The notes under the pieces were generated by a model. That model did no database searches and was not told where the DNA came from. It saw nothing but the letters and a program-made list of their open reading frames with translations. From Raphanus sativus (lineage: Eukaryota; Streptophyta; Magnoliopsida; Brassicales; Brassicaceae), in the NCBI RefSeq assembly GCF_000801105.2, contig NC_079514.1, forward strand, positions 8,618,001 through 8,682,000: a DNA stretch of 64,000 nt. The letters run 5' to 3'. This document shows positions 13,431 to 26,765 of this stretch, in pieces; the first letter of the stretch is position 1, and every line of letters begins with the position of its first letter. A program made the position numbers and the translations under genes.

Positions 13431-15569
13431 ATGCCACTGAGCGAAGTAGCATCTTCCGTCGTCGAACTCACACGCAGATGCGTTTCGACCACCGCGCTAA
13501 AACGGGCGCGTCAGCTCCACGCTCTCGTCCTCACCGCCGGCGCATCTCACGGCTCCCCGTACGCAAGCAACAACCTCATCTCGATGTACGCGAGGTGCGG
13601 CTCTCTGGAAACAGCGCGGAAAGTGTTCGACACAATGCCTCAGAGAAACGTTGTCTCTTACAACGCGCTCTGTTCAGCGTATTCCCGGAACCAGAGCTAC
13701 GCGGGTTACGCTTTCGCTCTGATAACACGTATGGCGTCCGAGTCCTTGAAGCCCAACAGCTCGACTTTCACTAGCTTAGTGCAAGTCTGTGCCTTGCTTG
13801 AGGATGTTTGGATGGGATCGCTGTTGCATTCTCAGATCATAAAGCTTGGGTTTTTAGACAATGTGGTTGTCCAGACATCGGTTTTGGGGATGTACTCCAG
13901 CTGCGGGGAGTTAGAGTCTGCGAGGAGAGTCTTTGAGTGTGTAGAGGGGGGTGGAGATGCGGTGGTTTGGAACAGTATGATATCCGGGAGCTTGAGAAAT
14001 GATGAGATTGAAGAAGGGCTTGCGCTGTTTAGAACCATGTTGATGTCTGGTGTTGAACCAACGCAGTTCACGTATTCGATGGTGCTCAGTGCTTGTAGTA
14101 AGCTGGGAAGCTATTCATTAGGGAAACTGATTCATGCCCGGATAATAGTCTCGGATGGTTTAGCTGATTCAGTTGTAGAAAACGCTCTTCTTGACATGTA
14201 TTGTAGTTGTGGGGATATGAAAGAAGCGCTCTTTGTGTTTGAGAGGATTCAGAACCCAAATTTGGTTGCGTGGAACTCGGTTATCTCGGGTTGTTCAGAG
14301 AATGGATTTGGAGAGGAAGCGATTCTTATGTATGGAAGGTTACAGAGGAGGTCCACACGAAGGTCAGATGAATATACTCTCTCTGCTGTTATATGTGCGA
14401 CAGGGGAAACAGAGAGGTTCGTTCATGGAAAGAGTCTCCATGGACAGGTAATGAAATTAGGATATGAAAGGAGTGTTTTTGTTGGAACAACGCTCTTGTC
14501 AATGTACTTCAAGAACGGGGAAGCTGAATCTGCTCGGAAGGTGTTTGACGTGATTACAGAGAGGGATATTGTTCTGTGGACTGAGATGATGGTAGGGCAA
14601 TCCAGAGTAGGAAACAGTGAGTGTGCCGTGCAAGTCTTCGTTGAAATGTACAGAGAAAACAATAGGACTGATGGGTTTTCACTGAGCAGTGTCTTAGGAG
14701 CATGTTCAGACATGGCATCGCTAAGACAAGGTGAAGCGTTCCATTCCCTTACCGTGAAGACAGGATTCGATAGTGCTATGACGGTATGTGGAGCCCTAGT
14801 AGACATGTACGGGAAAACCGGAGAATACGATGCTGCAGAATCAGTGTTCTCTCTAGTTACAAATCCAGATTTGAAATGCTGGAACTCAATGCTAGGAGCT
14901 TATAGTCAGCATGGAATGTTGGAGAAGGCTCTGAGTTTCTTTGAACAGATCCTACAAAACGGTCTCACCCCTGATGAAGTAACCTACTTGTCTTTACTAG
15001 TAGCCTGCAGCCACAGCGGATCAACTCAGCAAGGCAAGTTCCTGTGGAACCAAATGAAGGAGAGAGGCATCAAAGCCGGGTTTAAGCACTATTCTTGCAT
15101 GGTGAATTTGGTATCGAAAGCTGGGTTAGTAGACGAAGCAATGGAACTGATACAAGAATCTCTTCCTGGAAACAACCAAACAGAGCTCTGGAGAACTCTG
15201 CTAAGCGCGTGTGTCAACACAAGAAACTTGCAGATGGGGCTATACGCAGGTGAGCAGATCCTGAGACTTGATCCAGAAGACACTGCAACGTACATACTAC
15301 TATCGAATCTTTATGCGGTGAAAGGAAGATGGGAGGATGTTGCAGAGATGAGAAGGAAGATTAGAGGATTAGCTTCTGCTAAAGATCCAGGATTGAGCTG
15401 GATTGAAGTGAACAACAACAATACTCAAGTTTTCTCCTCAGGAGACCAGTCTAACACAGAAGTAATACAAGTGCAAGATGAATTACATAGATTAAAAAGT
15501 AATATGTTGTGTAGATCATCATCCATTGAACAAGATCAATTCATTACAGAACCTGACGGTTTCCATTAA
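13431..15569 (+). CDS. PLS-class pentatricopeptide repeat protein with E/E+ domain
   Basis: One intronless frame gives 712 residues from the ATG at 13431. An upstream in-frame ATG at 13308 would add 41 residues that look like translated leader, so I prefer the later start. Repeated PPR units run through the protein (for example [40 protein letters not shown] and [19 protein letters not shown]). The end carries the E-type region ([16 protein letters not shown] ... [20 protein letters not shown] ... DPGLSWIEV) with no DYW deaminase tail. Such proteins bind organellar RNA and often act in C-to-U editing in mitochondria or chloroplasts, using a DYW partner. The organelle and target sites cannot be read here. 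It matches my memory of Arabidopsis At3g50420 closely. Confidence 0.93.
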   Translation: MPLSEVASSVVELTRRCVSTTALKRARQLHALVLTAGASHGSPYASNNLISMYARCGSLETARKVFDTMPQRNVVSYNALCSAYSRNQSYAGYAFALITRMASESLKPNSSTFTSLVQVCALLEDVWMGSLLHSQIIKLGFLDNVVVQTSVLGMYSSCGELESARRVFECVEGGGDAVVWNSMISGSLRNDEIEEGLALFRTMLMSGVEPTQFTYSMVLSACSKLGSYSLGKLIHARIIVSDGLADSVVENALLDMYCSCGDMKEALFVFERIQNPNLVAWNSVISGCSENGFGEEAILMYGRLQRRSTRRSDEYTLSAVICATGETERFVHGKSLHGQVMKLGYERSVFVGTTLLSMYFKNGEAESARKVFDVITERDIVLWTEMMVGQSRVGNSECAVQVFVEMYRENNRTDGFSLSSVLGACSDMASLRQGEAFHSLTVKTGFDSAMTVCGALVDMYGKTGEYDAAESVFSLVTNPDLKCWNSMLGAYSQHGMLEKALSFFEQILQNGLTPDEVTYLSLLVACSHSGSTQQGKFLWNQMKERGIKAGFKHYSCMVNLVSKAGLVDEAMELIQESLPGNNQTELWRTLLSACVNTRNLQMGLYAGEQILRLDPEDTATYILLSNLYAVKGRWEDVAEMRRKIRGLASAKDPGLSWIEVNNNNTQVFSSGDQSNTEVIQVQDELHRLKSNMLCRSSSIEQDQFITEPDGFH

Positions 15570-15806
15570 GAGTTGTTCCAAACAGGTATCATCGTTGCAA
15601 TTATAAAATCACTTGTTCGAGAACTGTAATAACAGAGTCCAAAGTAACAAGGTGGAGAGATCTTAGAGTCCAAAAGACACAAACTTCCTATGTTTGCTAG
15701 TTTCATTACACAAAGTTCTAAAACGACCAGACACACACACTAAGACTAAGAGATCAGACAAAGCCAATGAAATAGAAACCCTCTGGTGAAGACAGAAGCT
15801 TTGCTT

Positions 15807-16571
15807 TCACTTGAGTGAGCTCACTGGTGTTGTGATGGAGAGGTCCGGCCACGCGAAGTACTCACCGGGAACGAACCCACCGGCGTTGCCGCTCTCTAAA
15901 CCCTCGAACTGCCACGTGGCTGGCATCTGAACCGCGTGATGACCACCGTTACTCGCTACATTCGTCGCGGCGGAAGCCTCACCCATCACAGTCGAAAACG
16001 GCCAAGCCGCTCTTCCGAGCCCAAAGCTGACGTCATCGAAACCCGACCCGAGCCCGCTTCCAAACCCGCCGGGTCCATGCGTCGTCGCCGCCGCCGCCGC
16101 TGCGTTGGCGTTTTGGCTCAGCAGAGACGTGAAACTGCCGCAGAGAGACAAAGAGCTCCCCTTTCCGCCGTTCTCGAGCGGCGCGGTCACGGTGACGGCG
16201 TGGCCAACGCCGTTGGAGAGCGACGTCTGAGGGAAGAGAACAGGCGTCGCTTGCAGCGGGACGTCGAGGGCTCCGGCGGAGGAGGAGGAGGAGCAAGTGC
16301 GGGAGCGTTTGGCGGCTTTGCGAGTACCGCCGCCGACGGGAATGTCGCGGAGAGTACCGCCGTGAGTCCAGTAACGGCGGCAGGACTTGCAGAAGTGGCG
16401 AGGCTGGGAGAAGTTGTAGTTGTTGTAGTAACAGAACTTGGTGTTGGTTGACTCGCAGCGTGGACACGGGAGCTGGTCTTGCTGAACTGTGGCCGGTGGA
16501 AGCCCTGTTAGTCCGCCGTGAAGTCTCGTCATCGCTGTACGTCGTGATTCGCCGGAGTCGGAAGTCGTCAT
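15807..16571 (-). CDS. OBP1: Dof-type zinc-finger transcription factor, OBP1-like (Dof3.4)
   Basis: A single-exon protein of 254 residues. The Dof zinc finger spans about residues 34-86, with Cys36-X2-Cys39-X21-Cys61-X2-Cys64 followed by the basic [21 protein letters not shown] segment. Dof proteins bind AAAG cores in DNA in the nucleus. Outside the finger, conserved patches (LSLCGSF, the FDDVSFGLG stretch and the C-terminal WQFEGLES ... [14 protein letters not shown]) match my memory of Arabidopsis OBP1, a partner of OBF bZIP factors and a regulator of cell-cycle genes. Ser-rich and Ala/Gly-rich linkers vary. It is convergent with the PPR gene, 237 bp apart. The coding region is GC-rich, so long antisense frames are shadows. 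It looks intact. Confidence 0.95.
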   Translation of the reverse strand: MTTSDSGESRRTAMTRLHGGLTGLPPATVQQDQLPCPRCESTNTKFCYYNNYNFSQPRHFCKSCRRYWTHGGTLRDIPVGGGTRKAAKRSRTCSSSSSAGALDVPLQATPVLFPQTSLSNGVGHAVTVTAPLENGGKGSSLSLCGSFTSLLSQNANAAAAAATTHGPGGFGSGLGSGFDDVSFGLGRAAWPFSTVMGEASAATNVASNGGHHAVQMPATWQFEGLESGNAGGFVPGEYFAWPDLSITTPVSSLK

Positions 16572-19500
16572 CGAGAAGGAGAAGACGCGGGAAAAGAAGA
16601 AAGATTGGAGCTTTTGTTGATATGGTTGGTGTTTGGGTTAAAAGGTTGGAACTTTAGATACGAGGGAGTGAGTTTTGTTTTTGTTTTTATGGAGGAAACA
16701 TTGGGCAGATAGAGATGGTAATGGAGAAGAAAGTCAGACTTTTTTTGACAGAGGTTGTTGGGTTTGATTAGAGGCCACGCTTTCTCTGTACTCTCTACCT
16801 CTCCTGCTGGTTCTTTCTCTCTCTCTCTCGTCTTTAAAAGTTTGTCTTTTTCGGAATTGTTGAGTCGGCTATGGATTATTGTGAAACAGTGTTGGCTCTG
16901 TTTGCTCCCTAAACACTAGTAGTCGGCTCACTTCATACGTAGGTGGCTCTTCTTTCTGTTTGAACACATGAAACATTTCTACATTATTCGATCTTTTTTT
17001 TTCTGAACTTTACATTATTTTATTTTACGTAAATACAAAAATCTCAATCTTTAAATTGTTATAATTTTCTTACAAACTCACATTGTTTGCATTGTGAGTA
17101 TTAGAGGTTATTGAATTCTAAATTAATTGTTTGATGTAAACTATCGTTTTATCCATGAAAATTTTAATGAAAAAAATTTTTAGTGATATTTTAAATCAAA
17201 AAAAAATTATTTTGATATAGTGTAGGTGTAAAATTAAGTTCTAATTTTAAAAATGAACTAATTCATGAGTAAATATGTTAGGAAATTTTCATAAGTATTT
17301 TTAAGTTTTCTTTAAGAGTTCTTTACCTTTTTCTCTTATATTTTATTATCTTTATTTAAATAAAAAATGTATTCTGAGCTAGACTAAGATATATAAGTTT
17401 TTCAAGGGAGCACGATAAAATTGTACCTCTAGGTCGTCATGAAAATATATATTTATGTGAATAGTATGGCACACTAGCGTTTAGCGGGAAAACATCATGA
17501 TACATGTTCAAGTACTGCAGTTACCAACCTTATATGAAGAATTTTTGACAAGAAAGACAATTATTGCACTTATTTGTCTAATAATATGAAAGTTTAGTCA
17601 TGGACTCACATGACATTGTCCTTAAGTTCAGTTAGTAAACAAGAGTCGAAACTAGTAATAGTGACATATTCTGTCTCTCGTGGAAAACAAATACATGTGG
17701 AATAAAAGAAACAAAATGATAGAGAGAGGTGTAGGTCACACTGGGCAACATACAGGTAGGAGGCTGTTGTGCTTATCAGTGTACGGCCCGTTCCCAGTAA
17801 TTCTACAATTATCTCTTAAGTTTTTTAATTTTTTTTCCCTCGGAACGATTTCATTGATGAGATACAAGGTTACAACTATTAACACAGAAGCAGGCAAGGC
17901 ATACGCCATCCGAAAACTAAGAACATCTCCAAAAATATGGAGTAATCATTTTTTTTTCTTTTTTCGTTACTTTATTTTCTATTCTATTTTACAATAAAAT
18001 GTTAGAAATGTTCTAAGTCATCTGATTATATACCAATCTCTGGAAACACAAGTCATCGGATAACAAACCGTCCCCAGAACCAAACAAACCAAAGCTGAGA
18101 ATTTACAAAACACAGATTAAGATCAAGTAAAATATGCTAATAAAAAGATAATAATAAGTTTATGATACACAGAGTAACTTTATTTTCAATAACTTATTTT
18201 GATATACACAATTGTTTAGATTTTTTTTTGTGAACCACCCAGTTGTTTAGAATAAACAGTAATAATACTATATTTTCTGCATTTACGAATGTATCATTAT
18301 CAACTTATCTTCATTTAAGTTATTGATTTAATGTAAGCTCACAACAAAGAATTATCGTAAAATTTGGATACTTTAAAAATAAATTCACATGTTTAGAAAA
18401 TATTAATGTGTTATTAATTAACAACATATAAAATTAAAATAACAAACATAAATTAATTAATACATATATTAAAATTATTAACACATACTATTAACTTATA
18501 TAGCTATATATTAATAAAATAATAACATATATTAATTAACAATAATAATATATAACTATAAAGTTTGTTACATAACACAAGTTTGTTAATATATATATAT
18601 ATATATACATACATATTTTTTTGTCATCATATATATATATATATACATATTTTTATCAAATTAATCATAGTCTTTGTAATTGGTGACACATTCATATTAT
18701 ATACGTATGTAATTATGTAATGGTTATATTTGATATTATTAGTAATCATTCAAAGAAAATCAAATGCATGTTCAAACTTTGAAACAATGAAACGTTTTCG
18801 TCAGGTTTGTTAGTATTACTTTATCTGACACTAATTAAACTACAATTGTTCTTTGTTGGATCACGCAGCTTTTGAACTTAAAGTCCGAAAATCCTTTTGT
18901 TTGTTTAGTTGGAGATCTATTAAGCAATAAAAATTTTACTTACAAAAAGTTATAATTGGACTATTTACATTATTTAATTTCCTATTATTTCTTATACAAC
19001 TAAATTACTTACTATTGAATATATACTCTTAACATAATATATTATTTATATACTTTCAAAATAAGATATCTAAGTATCTTTTTCTAAAAATTATATTAAT
19101 AATATCTTTTAATAGTTTTTATTTAAATGTAAATATATATTTCTATTTGATATTTAGTTTTAAATAATAAAGTTCGTAATTAATATTATACGGACTTGCA
19201 TATAAATGAATAATCTTATTCTCATAAAATTATGTTTATAGATATTTTAGTTTAATTATATATACTTTAAATGGTTATACAAAATATATATCTATAAAAA
19301 AATAATTTTCAGTAAATTTTTATTTAATAAAAAGTAAGTCTACATTTTGAATTACTGATTAAAGTCTAGTTATTCTTTTTAAAAATATTTTTTATTAAAA
19401 TATTGTATTCGAAGTATATGTATTGACCGATGACAGTCACTTTTTTTTAATTAATGGTAATCTTAGTGGACTCTGCTTTCGTGATTCTTGAGTAAAACAC

Positions 19501-20140
19501 TAATGTATTGTCATGTTTAACCAAAGGATATAATTAAACTCACATTGTAGATTATAGATTATGATCTTGTTTCTTTGAATTTAACAGACGAATCAGAATA
19601 TATGTTAGTGGGCATAGACGACCATAAGAATTTGTACTCGATTTCTCAAACAAAAAAATTATATTGGAGTTTGAATGGTCAAGAGGGCCACATTATCCGA
19701 ATATCCAAATTGTTAAAAATATTTATAATCCAATTCGTTTTGTTCAAATAATCAAATATCCTATAAATTAGATCAACAACCACTCAAATTCGTGATTTTA
19801 AAGTTAAGACATGAGACAAAAAAAAAGTTTATCCAAAAATACACACTACATGGTACGAAAACAAACATAACATTTTATACAAAAAGACAGTGAGTAGAAT
19901 AGCAAACAAGCAAGCAAATACGGAATGCATTTCTCCACTGCCATATGACTTGCGACCAAATATTGTTAGTTTACATGTCTTAAAATTATGTAATTAGTCA
20001 TTGTGATTAATCACCATATAATATACAGTATATGGCGATTACTCGTGACATATAAACGAATATAATCATCCAAATTTAGACTTGTTAGTATATTTATAGT
20101 AATATTTTCATTATTCACCATTTATATTTACAGCTAATAA
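16572..20140. other. Long intergenic region upstream of the Dof gene
   Basis: The first few hundred bases should hold the Dof 5' UTR and promoter, including a CT microsatellite at about 16815-16830. The rest is AT-rich spacer with TA repeats near 18590-18645 and a 93-bp MITE at 17921-18013. I see no supported gene. Confidence 0.4.
17921..18013. mobile_element. Short Tourist-like MITE (93 bp)
   Basis: Ends GAACATCTCC and, inverted, GAACATTTCT, each bordered by TAA (17918-17920 and 18014-18016). The size, TAA duplication and AT-rich interior fit a Tourist/Harbinger MITE. Confidence 0.5.
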
Positions 20141-21192
20141 TCTACTTTATTAAAACAGAAGTACACATATAAAAATACCCTTAGTTTTCAGTGTTATTTA
20201 CACTTTCATGCCACTGACATTAATTAATACTTTCTATTTTAATGTTGTCTTTTCCACTTTGATTAATGTGTTTCTAAAATTAAATTTGAATTAAATACAC
20301 AATTAAATAATATTTTCTATTTTAATGTTTTGTCTTTTCCATTTACATTAATCTGTTTTCTAAAATTAAATTTGAATTAAATACACTTCATTAACTTCTC
20401 AATTAAATCAATGTCAAATTAAAAAAAATACATTTTTATTGGACAAACAATTCATGGAAATTATAATATCAACTATTCATTTAACAAATCTGAACGAAAA
20501 AATATTATCAAATTTGAAACGAAATTAGATAATATCCAAAAGGATTTACCATTTGGTATCTAGAAAACCATATCCAAACTTTATCTGAACAAAATATTTC
20601 GAATATTCGAATGTATTTAAATTATATTTATATACTTCAATATTTTAGCTATTTTTCGAGTTAATATCCAAGATATAAGCTATTTAAGTTGTTTAAAATA
20701 TTTGAAATATAAAAAAATAATCAAAAGTAAACATCTAAATTAGATAAACAATAATCAAAACACAAAAAAATACTTAAAATATATATTTATTCTTCATCTA
20801 AATATTCAAGTTAAACCTATTTTAATTTTTAATTTAGGTACTTTAGCTTACATTACTCAAATTTACATGTTATATTTTTTTAGATTTAAGGATATTTAAA
20901 GATATATAAATTTTGAAAATTTAAAAATAATTTAAACGGGTTACCAAGCCCGCGAAGTTCCAAATCCAACCGGAACCAAAGTTTATAAATACCCGAAAAG
21001 AGGTAGAATCTTTAAACTCGAAAATCTCAAACCCGAATAGATTTTAACCGAATTCGAATGGATATCCAAATACTTATCCCTCGCTTAGTCAATATAAAAC
21101 GATCAAATATTATAAATATACTATTTAGTATAAATAAACAAAAACTAAAACTGAAAATTAATACCCGTGCGATCGCACGGGTCAAGATCTAG
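20141..21192 (+). mobile_element. Short non-autonomous Helitron (1.05 kb)
   Basis: Starts TCTACTTTATTAAAACAGAA after an A. Ends with a perfect 18-bp palindrome, CCCGTGCGATCGCACGGG (21164-21181), then seven bases and CTAG. This is a Helitron 3' hairpin and CTRR end, although the next base is C rather than the usual T. There is no coding capacity. An internal tandem duplication lies at 20223-20386. Confidence 0.72.
20223..20386 (+). repeat. Imperfect tandem duplication of about 80 bp within a Helitron
   Basis: Two consecutive copies share TTTCTATTTTAATG, a CTTTTCCA core and CTAAAATTAAATTTGAATTA. They begin near 20223 and 20306 and differ by a few changes. Confidence 0.7.
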
Positions 21193-22616
21193 CGAAAATA
21201 TTATTAGGAAACTGTGACAGAGGGAATCGGATTCGGAGGCCGCAATCAGAGGAAAATGTGTAATAATAATTATTCACGTCTTGTCCCAACCCTTCCCATC
21301 ATTCTGTCTCTCTCCGCAATTTAAAAAAAAATTATTATTCCTTAATTTTTTTTTAAACATAACGACTTCGCAGGTGCACGTCAAGAAAATGCCCTTCAAA
21401 ACATAGGATGTGACTAAGACAAATGACAAATCAGACGTATACTTTAAAGTGAAGTTTTCATACTGGTCTAGTCCATTTGTATATAAGTGAAAAAGAGTTA
21501 CAAACAAACTCGTAAATACGTATAATTAGCAGAGACAGAGAGAGGAAACGGTCAAAGAGACAAGAGTGAAGCTGTCGGGGAGGGTCGAAGGAGGAAGATA
21601 AGCACGCGCAGCCGGAGGAAGATGATATGACCCACATATGAACCACCATCGATTTCAACGACTTCTCTCTCTCTAGTCGCTTTCACACCCGAAACAGTGG
21701 GGAGAGAGAGCAGAGAAGTGTGGTTTGTGTGTTGTGGTGTGCCATGTGGGACGATTAGTATTGCAGCCGTCCTTTCGTTGTCGGTCATTGGGTCAGGCCG
21801 GTCCTTTCAGATCATACTACTGACACCCTCTCCCTTATTCCTCTCTTTCCTTCTTGTCTTTTCTTCCTCAGTCCTCTCTGTTCTCTTATATTCCGTTTCT
21901 CAACAACCTCTCATATGAGGGCGTTTTTGTCTTTTGAATGTGCATCAAAGAGGCTCCAGTTTCGTCTTTTCCTTGATCACGGCATGTTTATCTGCGATCG
22001 TTTGAGCCCAACGGTCCAATCTTTTTCTTACTTCAGTTGCCCAAATAGTATTATAACAACATACAACTGAATTTTTCCTTTTGCTTTTCAAAATTTATTT
22101 GTTCTTTCTTTCGTCAATAAACATGAGTTGCTCAATGTCGATTCATTCTTCTAGTAGAAACAATATTATGTTCTTTTGTTCATACAAAAAACAAACATTA
22201 TGTATTCAGCAGTAATTTATAACCATAGATAACAAAAGAAAATGAATTGAAATTACAATTTTCAACAAGGAAATATACAAAAAGGGTCACGAAGGTGAAG
22301 AAGATTAAAAAGGAGTAACGAATTTGTCAGCAATGAGTAGATTAGCAGCTTAGCGGAGATGGTACGTGTCCCAAAATACATGCTTTGACCGGTCCGTACA
22401 GAGGCTCTAGGTTGGTCCACATGGTAATTTCCCTCCCGTCACACAGCAACCCATCACTCGCCGTCCTAAACCCTATTTATCTATTTCCAAGAATCAATAA
22501 AACTGATAAAATCACATTTTCTAATTTGTTAAATATTAGTAGAATTCTGATAGGAAATCCTAAAACTAGTATGATGAATGATGGTAATGTGAAGTTGCAA
22601 AGAATTATATTATATA
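21193..22616. other. Intergenic region between two Helitrons
   Basis: Less AT-rich than the Helitrons, with pyrimidine-rich and GA-rich patches at about 21530-21900. These could be the remains of a promoter or 5' leader. The short frames here on both strands show no motif. I cannot assign a gene. Confidence 0.35.
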
Positions 22617-25600
22617 CTAGGGCCGGCCCGCCCTACGGACGGGATTTAATCTATTTGTGATATATGTAATTTTGTAATTGTATATTTTTTTTTACGTGTG
22701 TTTTCGATAAGTTTTTGCAAGAGAAGTGTATAGTAACATCTGTAGTTTTAGAAAATGTTAAGGTGTGCAAGGATTAGAGATTATGTATGTTAAGATTAAT
22801 TATGTTTGATTTTGATGTGTGTGTGTGTATATTAATAGATTTCTTCCTATAACTTATTATATTGGGTGGATTAGGTGTAGAAGGTGTTCTTGTTTTTTGT
22901 TTTTTTAATAATAATAAATTCATAGTTTCTTGGTTAATTGTGAGTTGCTACATTTTGGGTTTTCAAAAATAGGTTAGTGGTTCTCATAATTATCAATTGC
23001 TACGAATGCATTTTGTTATGTTTTATGTTAGGCTGAATATGATATTTAAAACTGTATAAAATATTAAAAATGTAAATATATTGTTTATATTATAAATCAA
23101 CACTTAAAATATATAGTTATAATATAATTTCAAATATTTTAATTCGTCTAAGGTCGTTACCTAGTTGTAAAAAAAGATAAAAACAGGTAAGAAAGTTACT
23201 AAATTTTGAAGTTGAGACACATATTAAAAAAAAAAGAAGTTGAGACATATTTGTTTACTATTATGTAAATAGTTTGATTTTTATTTATTCTTAATTTTAC
23301 AGTTTTAATTTAATATTTTGTAGTTTTTTATAAATGAATAATATCATTTTAATGTGTTTTGTTTAATGTAGTTAAATTTTATATTTGACTATTTAAAATA
23401 ATGTTATATTATATGGAACCAAAGATAATGAAGATGTATATAAAATATCTTTTTATGTTGTTGAACTCCGCTTATTTTAATTTGGGGTGATGTAATATTT
23501 TGTTTATTCCAATACTTTCTTTAATTTATTTTTTAAAACTTTTGATAATCTTTATAAATCTAGTTTTTTGCATCCATGAAAATATTAAAAATTACAATAA
23601 GTTTATTTATTTTTATTTTATTATATGAATTTTGAAAAGGATTATATGTTAACATATTTATGTCAATAAATTAATTGAATTGAAAATGAATCAATTCTTA
23701 AAAATATTAATATTTTTCACTTCCTGCATCATTGATATTGAGAATTAGGTTATTTTCCGTGAAATCTTTGAAACAAAATAACTATCTAAAATATATTAAA
23801 AATGAAATAGATTAATTGTTTTTCTGTTCATTCGATAATGAGAATATATTTTTAATGTGATAAACAATACAATCATCGACAAAAAAAATAGACAATACAA
23901 TCTGTGTTATTTACAGAATCATAACACACCGTACACAATGAAGCCACTTTTATATTCCTGATTCTTTATTTTCTCCTTGACGACAATGACAATTTAGTGT
24001 TAAAAAATACGTAATCAAAAATGTTGTTCATACTTCTTCACTTATTCGTAGGGTAGAACGTGAAGCTTCTACACAGTTCAGCTTCGTCTTGAGCACAGCA
24101 CTAAAAGAATATAGCTGAAGTGTTAAACTCATCACACGGAAAATGAATACAAATAAACGTAATCGCTAAACAAAAAAAAAAAAAAATACATACAATTATT
24201 TCACTTTCGCCAAAACATTATTGTTTCAAAGAAACTTTGAATATCACATGTTTTGGAAATACATGCTTTTCTTACCTTCACTTAGCGATCTCTTAAGAAG
24301 CCGTAGGAAAATCAAAAACTCTATCACAGTTTTCTTAAGAAGTAGCTTTTCCGGCACCTCTTTCTTCTCCTTGATTATATCCTTTGGGCCTAAAAACTGG
24401 GCTGATTCGTCTAAAACATTAGCCTTGTCCACATCCTATCCGTAATCACCATATTGTTTTGTTTCTATGTTATACTCTGCAACAACAACAAAAAACAGGT
24501 CAGGGCGATTCCAAAACCACAGCTCTGTTATGTCGAACCAGATTATTCCATTGTAACATCCATAATCACAACTCAGATCCTTCCTGGATTGAAAGAGAAA
24601 AACCCATTTGATTTGTGTCAGTAACTTACGCTGTAAGGAATGTATGTTTGTCGTCCATTTGATAAGACTACTGATGTAGCTAGTGTAACCTGCCATGCAC
24701 CATTAACAACAACACTATGGGAAAGAAGTATACGGTCAACATTGTTTGATGCGTTGCTTGAACAGTCCGAATCATGTAGGTATGATCTAAAAGCAAGAAA
24801 CGAATAAATGGGTTTAAATTATCCAAATAGTTTAAATGTGGGGAGAAAGGGTCATGGTTTTTTGTTACCTATGTATCTGAGATTCATCACCATGCTTTGT
24901 GGTATCCAGAAGCGACATCTATAAGAAGATTGTTATCAGAGGAGTCTGTTAGATTCAATGCTTTTGCACATCAACTCCTGCTCTGCTTCTACATCAAGAA
25001 CAATCACCATGTGACCAATCAACTTGTTCTGTGTCTCAATGAACTTCAAGAGTCCACCTTTTCATTCGAGATAAAATGCTGACTCAGGAGTAATGTAGCA
25101 GTCGACATCTGACTGGCTTACGTAGCATACATCATAATGATTCTGTTGTAAATGATTGAATAACCTTTAGTCATTAACAGCTCAAGGTCTTAGCAAAAAC
25201 ATGAAGAGAAAAACTTGTTTTACCACTGTAAAAACCCATAAGCTCAACAAACCCAATACCATTCTCATCAACAAACATGTACTATATAACTACCGGGACC
25301 ACTGATGCAAAATTCGCAATCCAAGACGGACACTTCCGAAGGTGAGATGTCATCTTCCATCTGTTGTTATTGTAGTGATCAAGAAATGGTTCACTCAAAC
25401 TATATTTTTCATTTCGCTGTAATATAAAATATAAATGCTACAAACTGATGTTTTTAACCTGTAGATACATCAGAAGGATCACAGGTCGGAGCTTAAAGTC
25501 GAACCGGTCGTCCTGTCCAAACCACTCTCGACTCACCATGCTCCAATCCTCACCTTTGAGCCAAGCAAGAACCCCCATCTTCACTCCTGCCTTGGTAAGC

Positions 25601-26251
25601 CAAGCAAGAATCACCGAAACCATGAGATGTTCGGAAGATCTGTCCGACATATTAAGATCCGAAAGAGTCCATGGTTATGGCTCTGGCCCTGTTTCATGTA
25701 AATCACCATCATTAAAACGTTTGAACAGCGAGAGAGAAAGAGATTCCTTGCTTCCTAAAATCATCTAAGAACGAAATAACCTTAGAATCGAGGAGGAGTA
25801 TGAGTTGATGGAAGAAGGCTGCACTTTTTATAGGTATTATCCACCGACTCAAGATAAGATAATAAGCGGTGAATGATTGATCGTGCCGGCGGTGCTAGAA
25901 GAAGTAAAGATGGTTATTGATGGCGATTTTAATGGATGTTATAACGTTTTAGAGGGGAAGAATCGCATACGAAACGATGCCAATGAAAATCGACCAGTGA
26001 TTCCTCATGACGATTCGACTTACACACATCCTGGAAGATCAAACAACGCGATCGAAACCCAATGAATAGAATCCTCACGTCGACTTTAAGAACGGCGTAG
26101 AACAAAGACGGATAGAAACCTAAATTCCAAAACGACGCTTCAGCCTCCTTGGACACGTGCTGACGTGTCAGCACGACGTTAAACGAATTATCTATGTGTC
26201 ATCCTACGTGGCTCAATCTGGAGAGAAAGAACTCTCTTTTATATAAATAGA
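22617..26251 (-). mobile_element. Non-autonomous Helitron (3.6 kb), same family as 4862-7508
   Basis: Read on the minus strand it starts TCTATTTATATAAAAG after an A at the right border. It ends with the GC hairpin CCCGTCCGTAGGGCGGG, then CCGGCC and CTAG at 22617-22620, followed by T. The terminal hairpin (CCCGTCCGTAGGGCGGG here, CCCGCTCGTAGGTCGGG in the element at 4862-7508) and the first 15 bases after TC are near-identical between the two. Several minus-strand frames in the right half (for example 25438-25650) look like worn exons but I do not recognise them. No intact Rep/helicase is present. Confidence 0.75.
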
Positions 26252-26337
26252 TATTTCCGTTTTTGTAAATGAATGAGCCCAATAGTCAAGTGTTATGCTG
26301 GATGTTTTAGAAGGTCGATGAATGAGCCCATATTTCC

Positions 26338-26765
26338 ATGTCTAGAGATCATAGACGTTGGCATAAACGAAGTGTGCGTCTTTTAACTATATCTTTCAGT
26401 TCCACCAGCAAGAGATCTTTAAGACGAGCATTGTACTGAGCTAGATTGTTTGTCAAATCAACACATTGCTTATCCTTCAGCTGCTTGGTAGATTTTTGGT
26501 ATGTCGGAGCTACATTCCCCACCACAAAATTTACGAGCATTCATTGCATATAATCTCTATAAATTTCCGTCCCAAAAAATAACTAACATCAACAATTTTA
26601 AAAAGTCTTAATCTTTCTAGCATACCTTGAGTTGGTCACGGAGATGGTTAATCACATCCTCAACAAAAGTTTTAGGAGTTTGTGTTAATCTTGCTTGAGC
26701 CACAACAAAACGAACTAGATAGTTGTTGAGAAAATCGTTTGAGCCAACAAAATATATGGTTTTTC
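26338..26765 (-). pseudogene. GDSL esterase/lipase relic
   Basis: Minus-strand pieces read YFVGSNDFLNNYL (the GSND block III of GDSL hydrolases) followed by VEDVINHLRDQLK up to a GTATG donor-like site. After an intron-like gap comes NARKFVVGNVAPT, then QCVDLTNNLA and QYNARLKDLL. A frame change leads to KDAHFVYANVYD. The GCIP residues normally after VAPT are missing, there are at least two frame breaks, and no start or catalytic-triad end remains. Its place between the OBP1-like and WD40 genes is where Arabidopsis carries a GDSL gene (At3g50400, from memory), so I read it as the decayed orthologue. The relic stops close to the 5' border of the Helitron ending at 26251. Confidence 0.72.

Noticed and set aside
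15936..16467. Long antisense and frame-shifted open frames over the Dof gene
   Set aside because: They are shadows of a GC-rich, low-complexity coding region, and the Dof frame alone carries a conserved domain.
21164..21181. Perfect 18-bp palindrome CCCGTGCGATCGCACGGG as an operator or origin
   Set aside because: Its place just before CTAG, with a matching Helitron 5' end upstream, explains it as the Helitron terminal hairpin.
21697..21918. 73-codon frame with hydrophobic end, possible small membrane protein
   Set aside because: No homology recognised, pyrimidine-rich composition produces Leu/Ser/Val runs by chance, no stop-to-start context.
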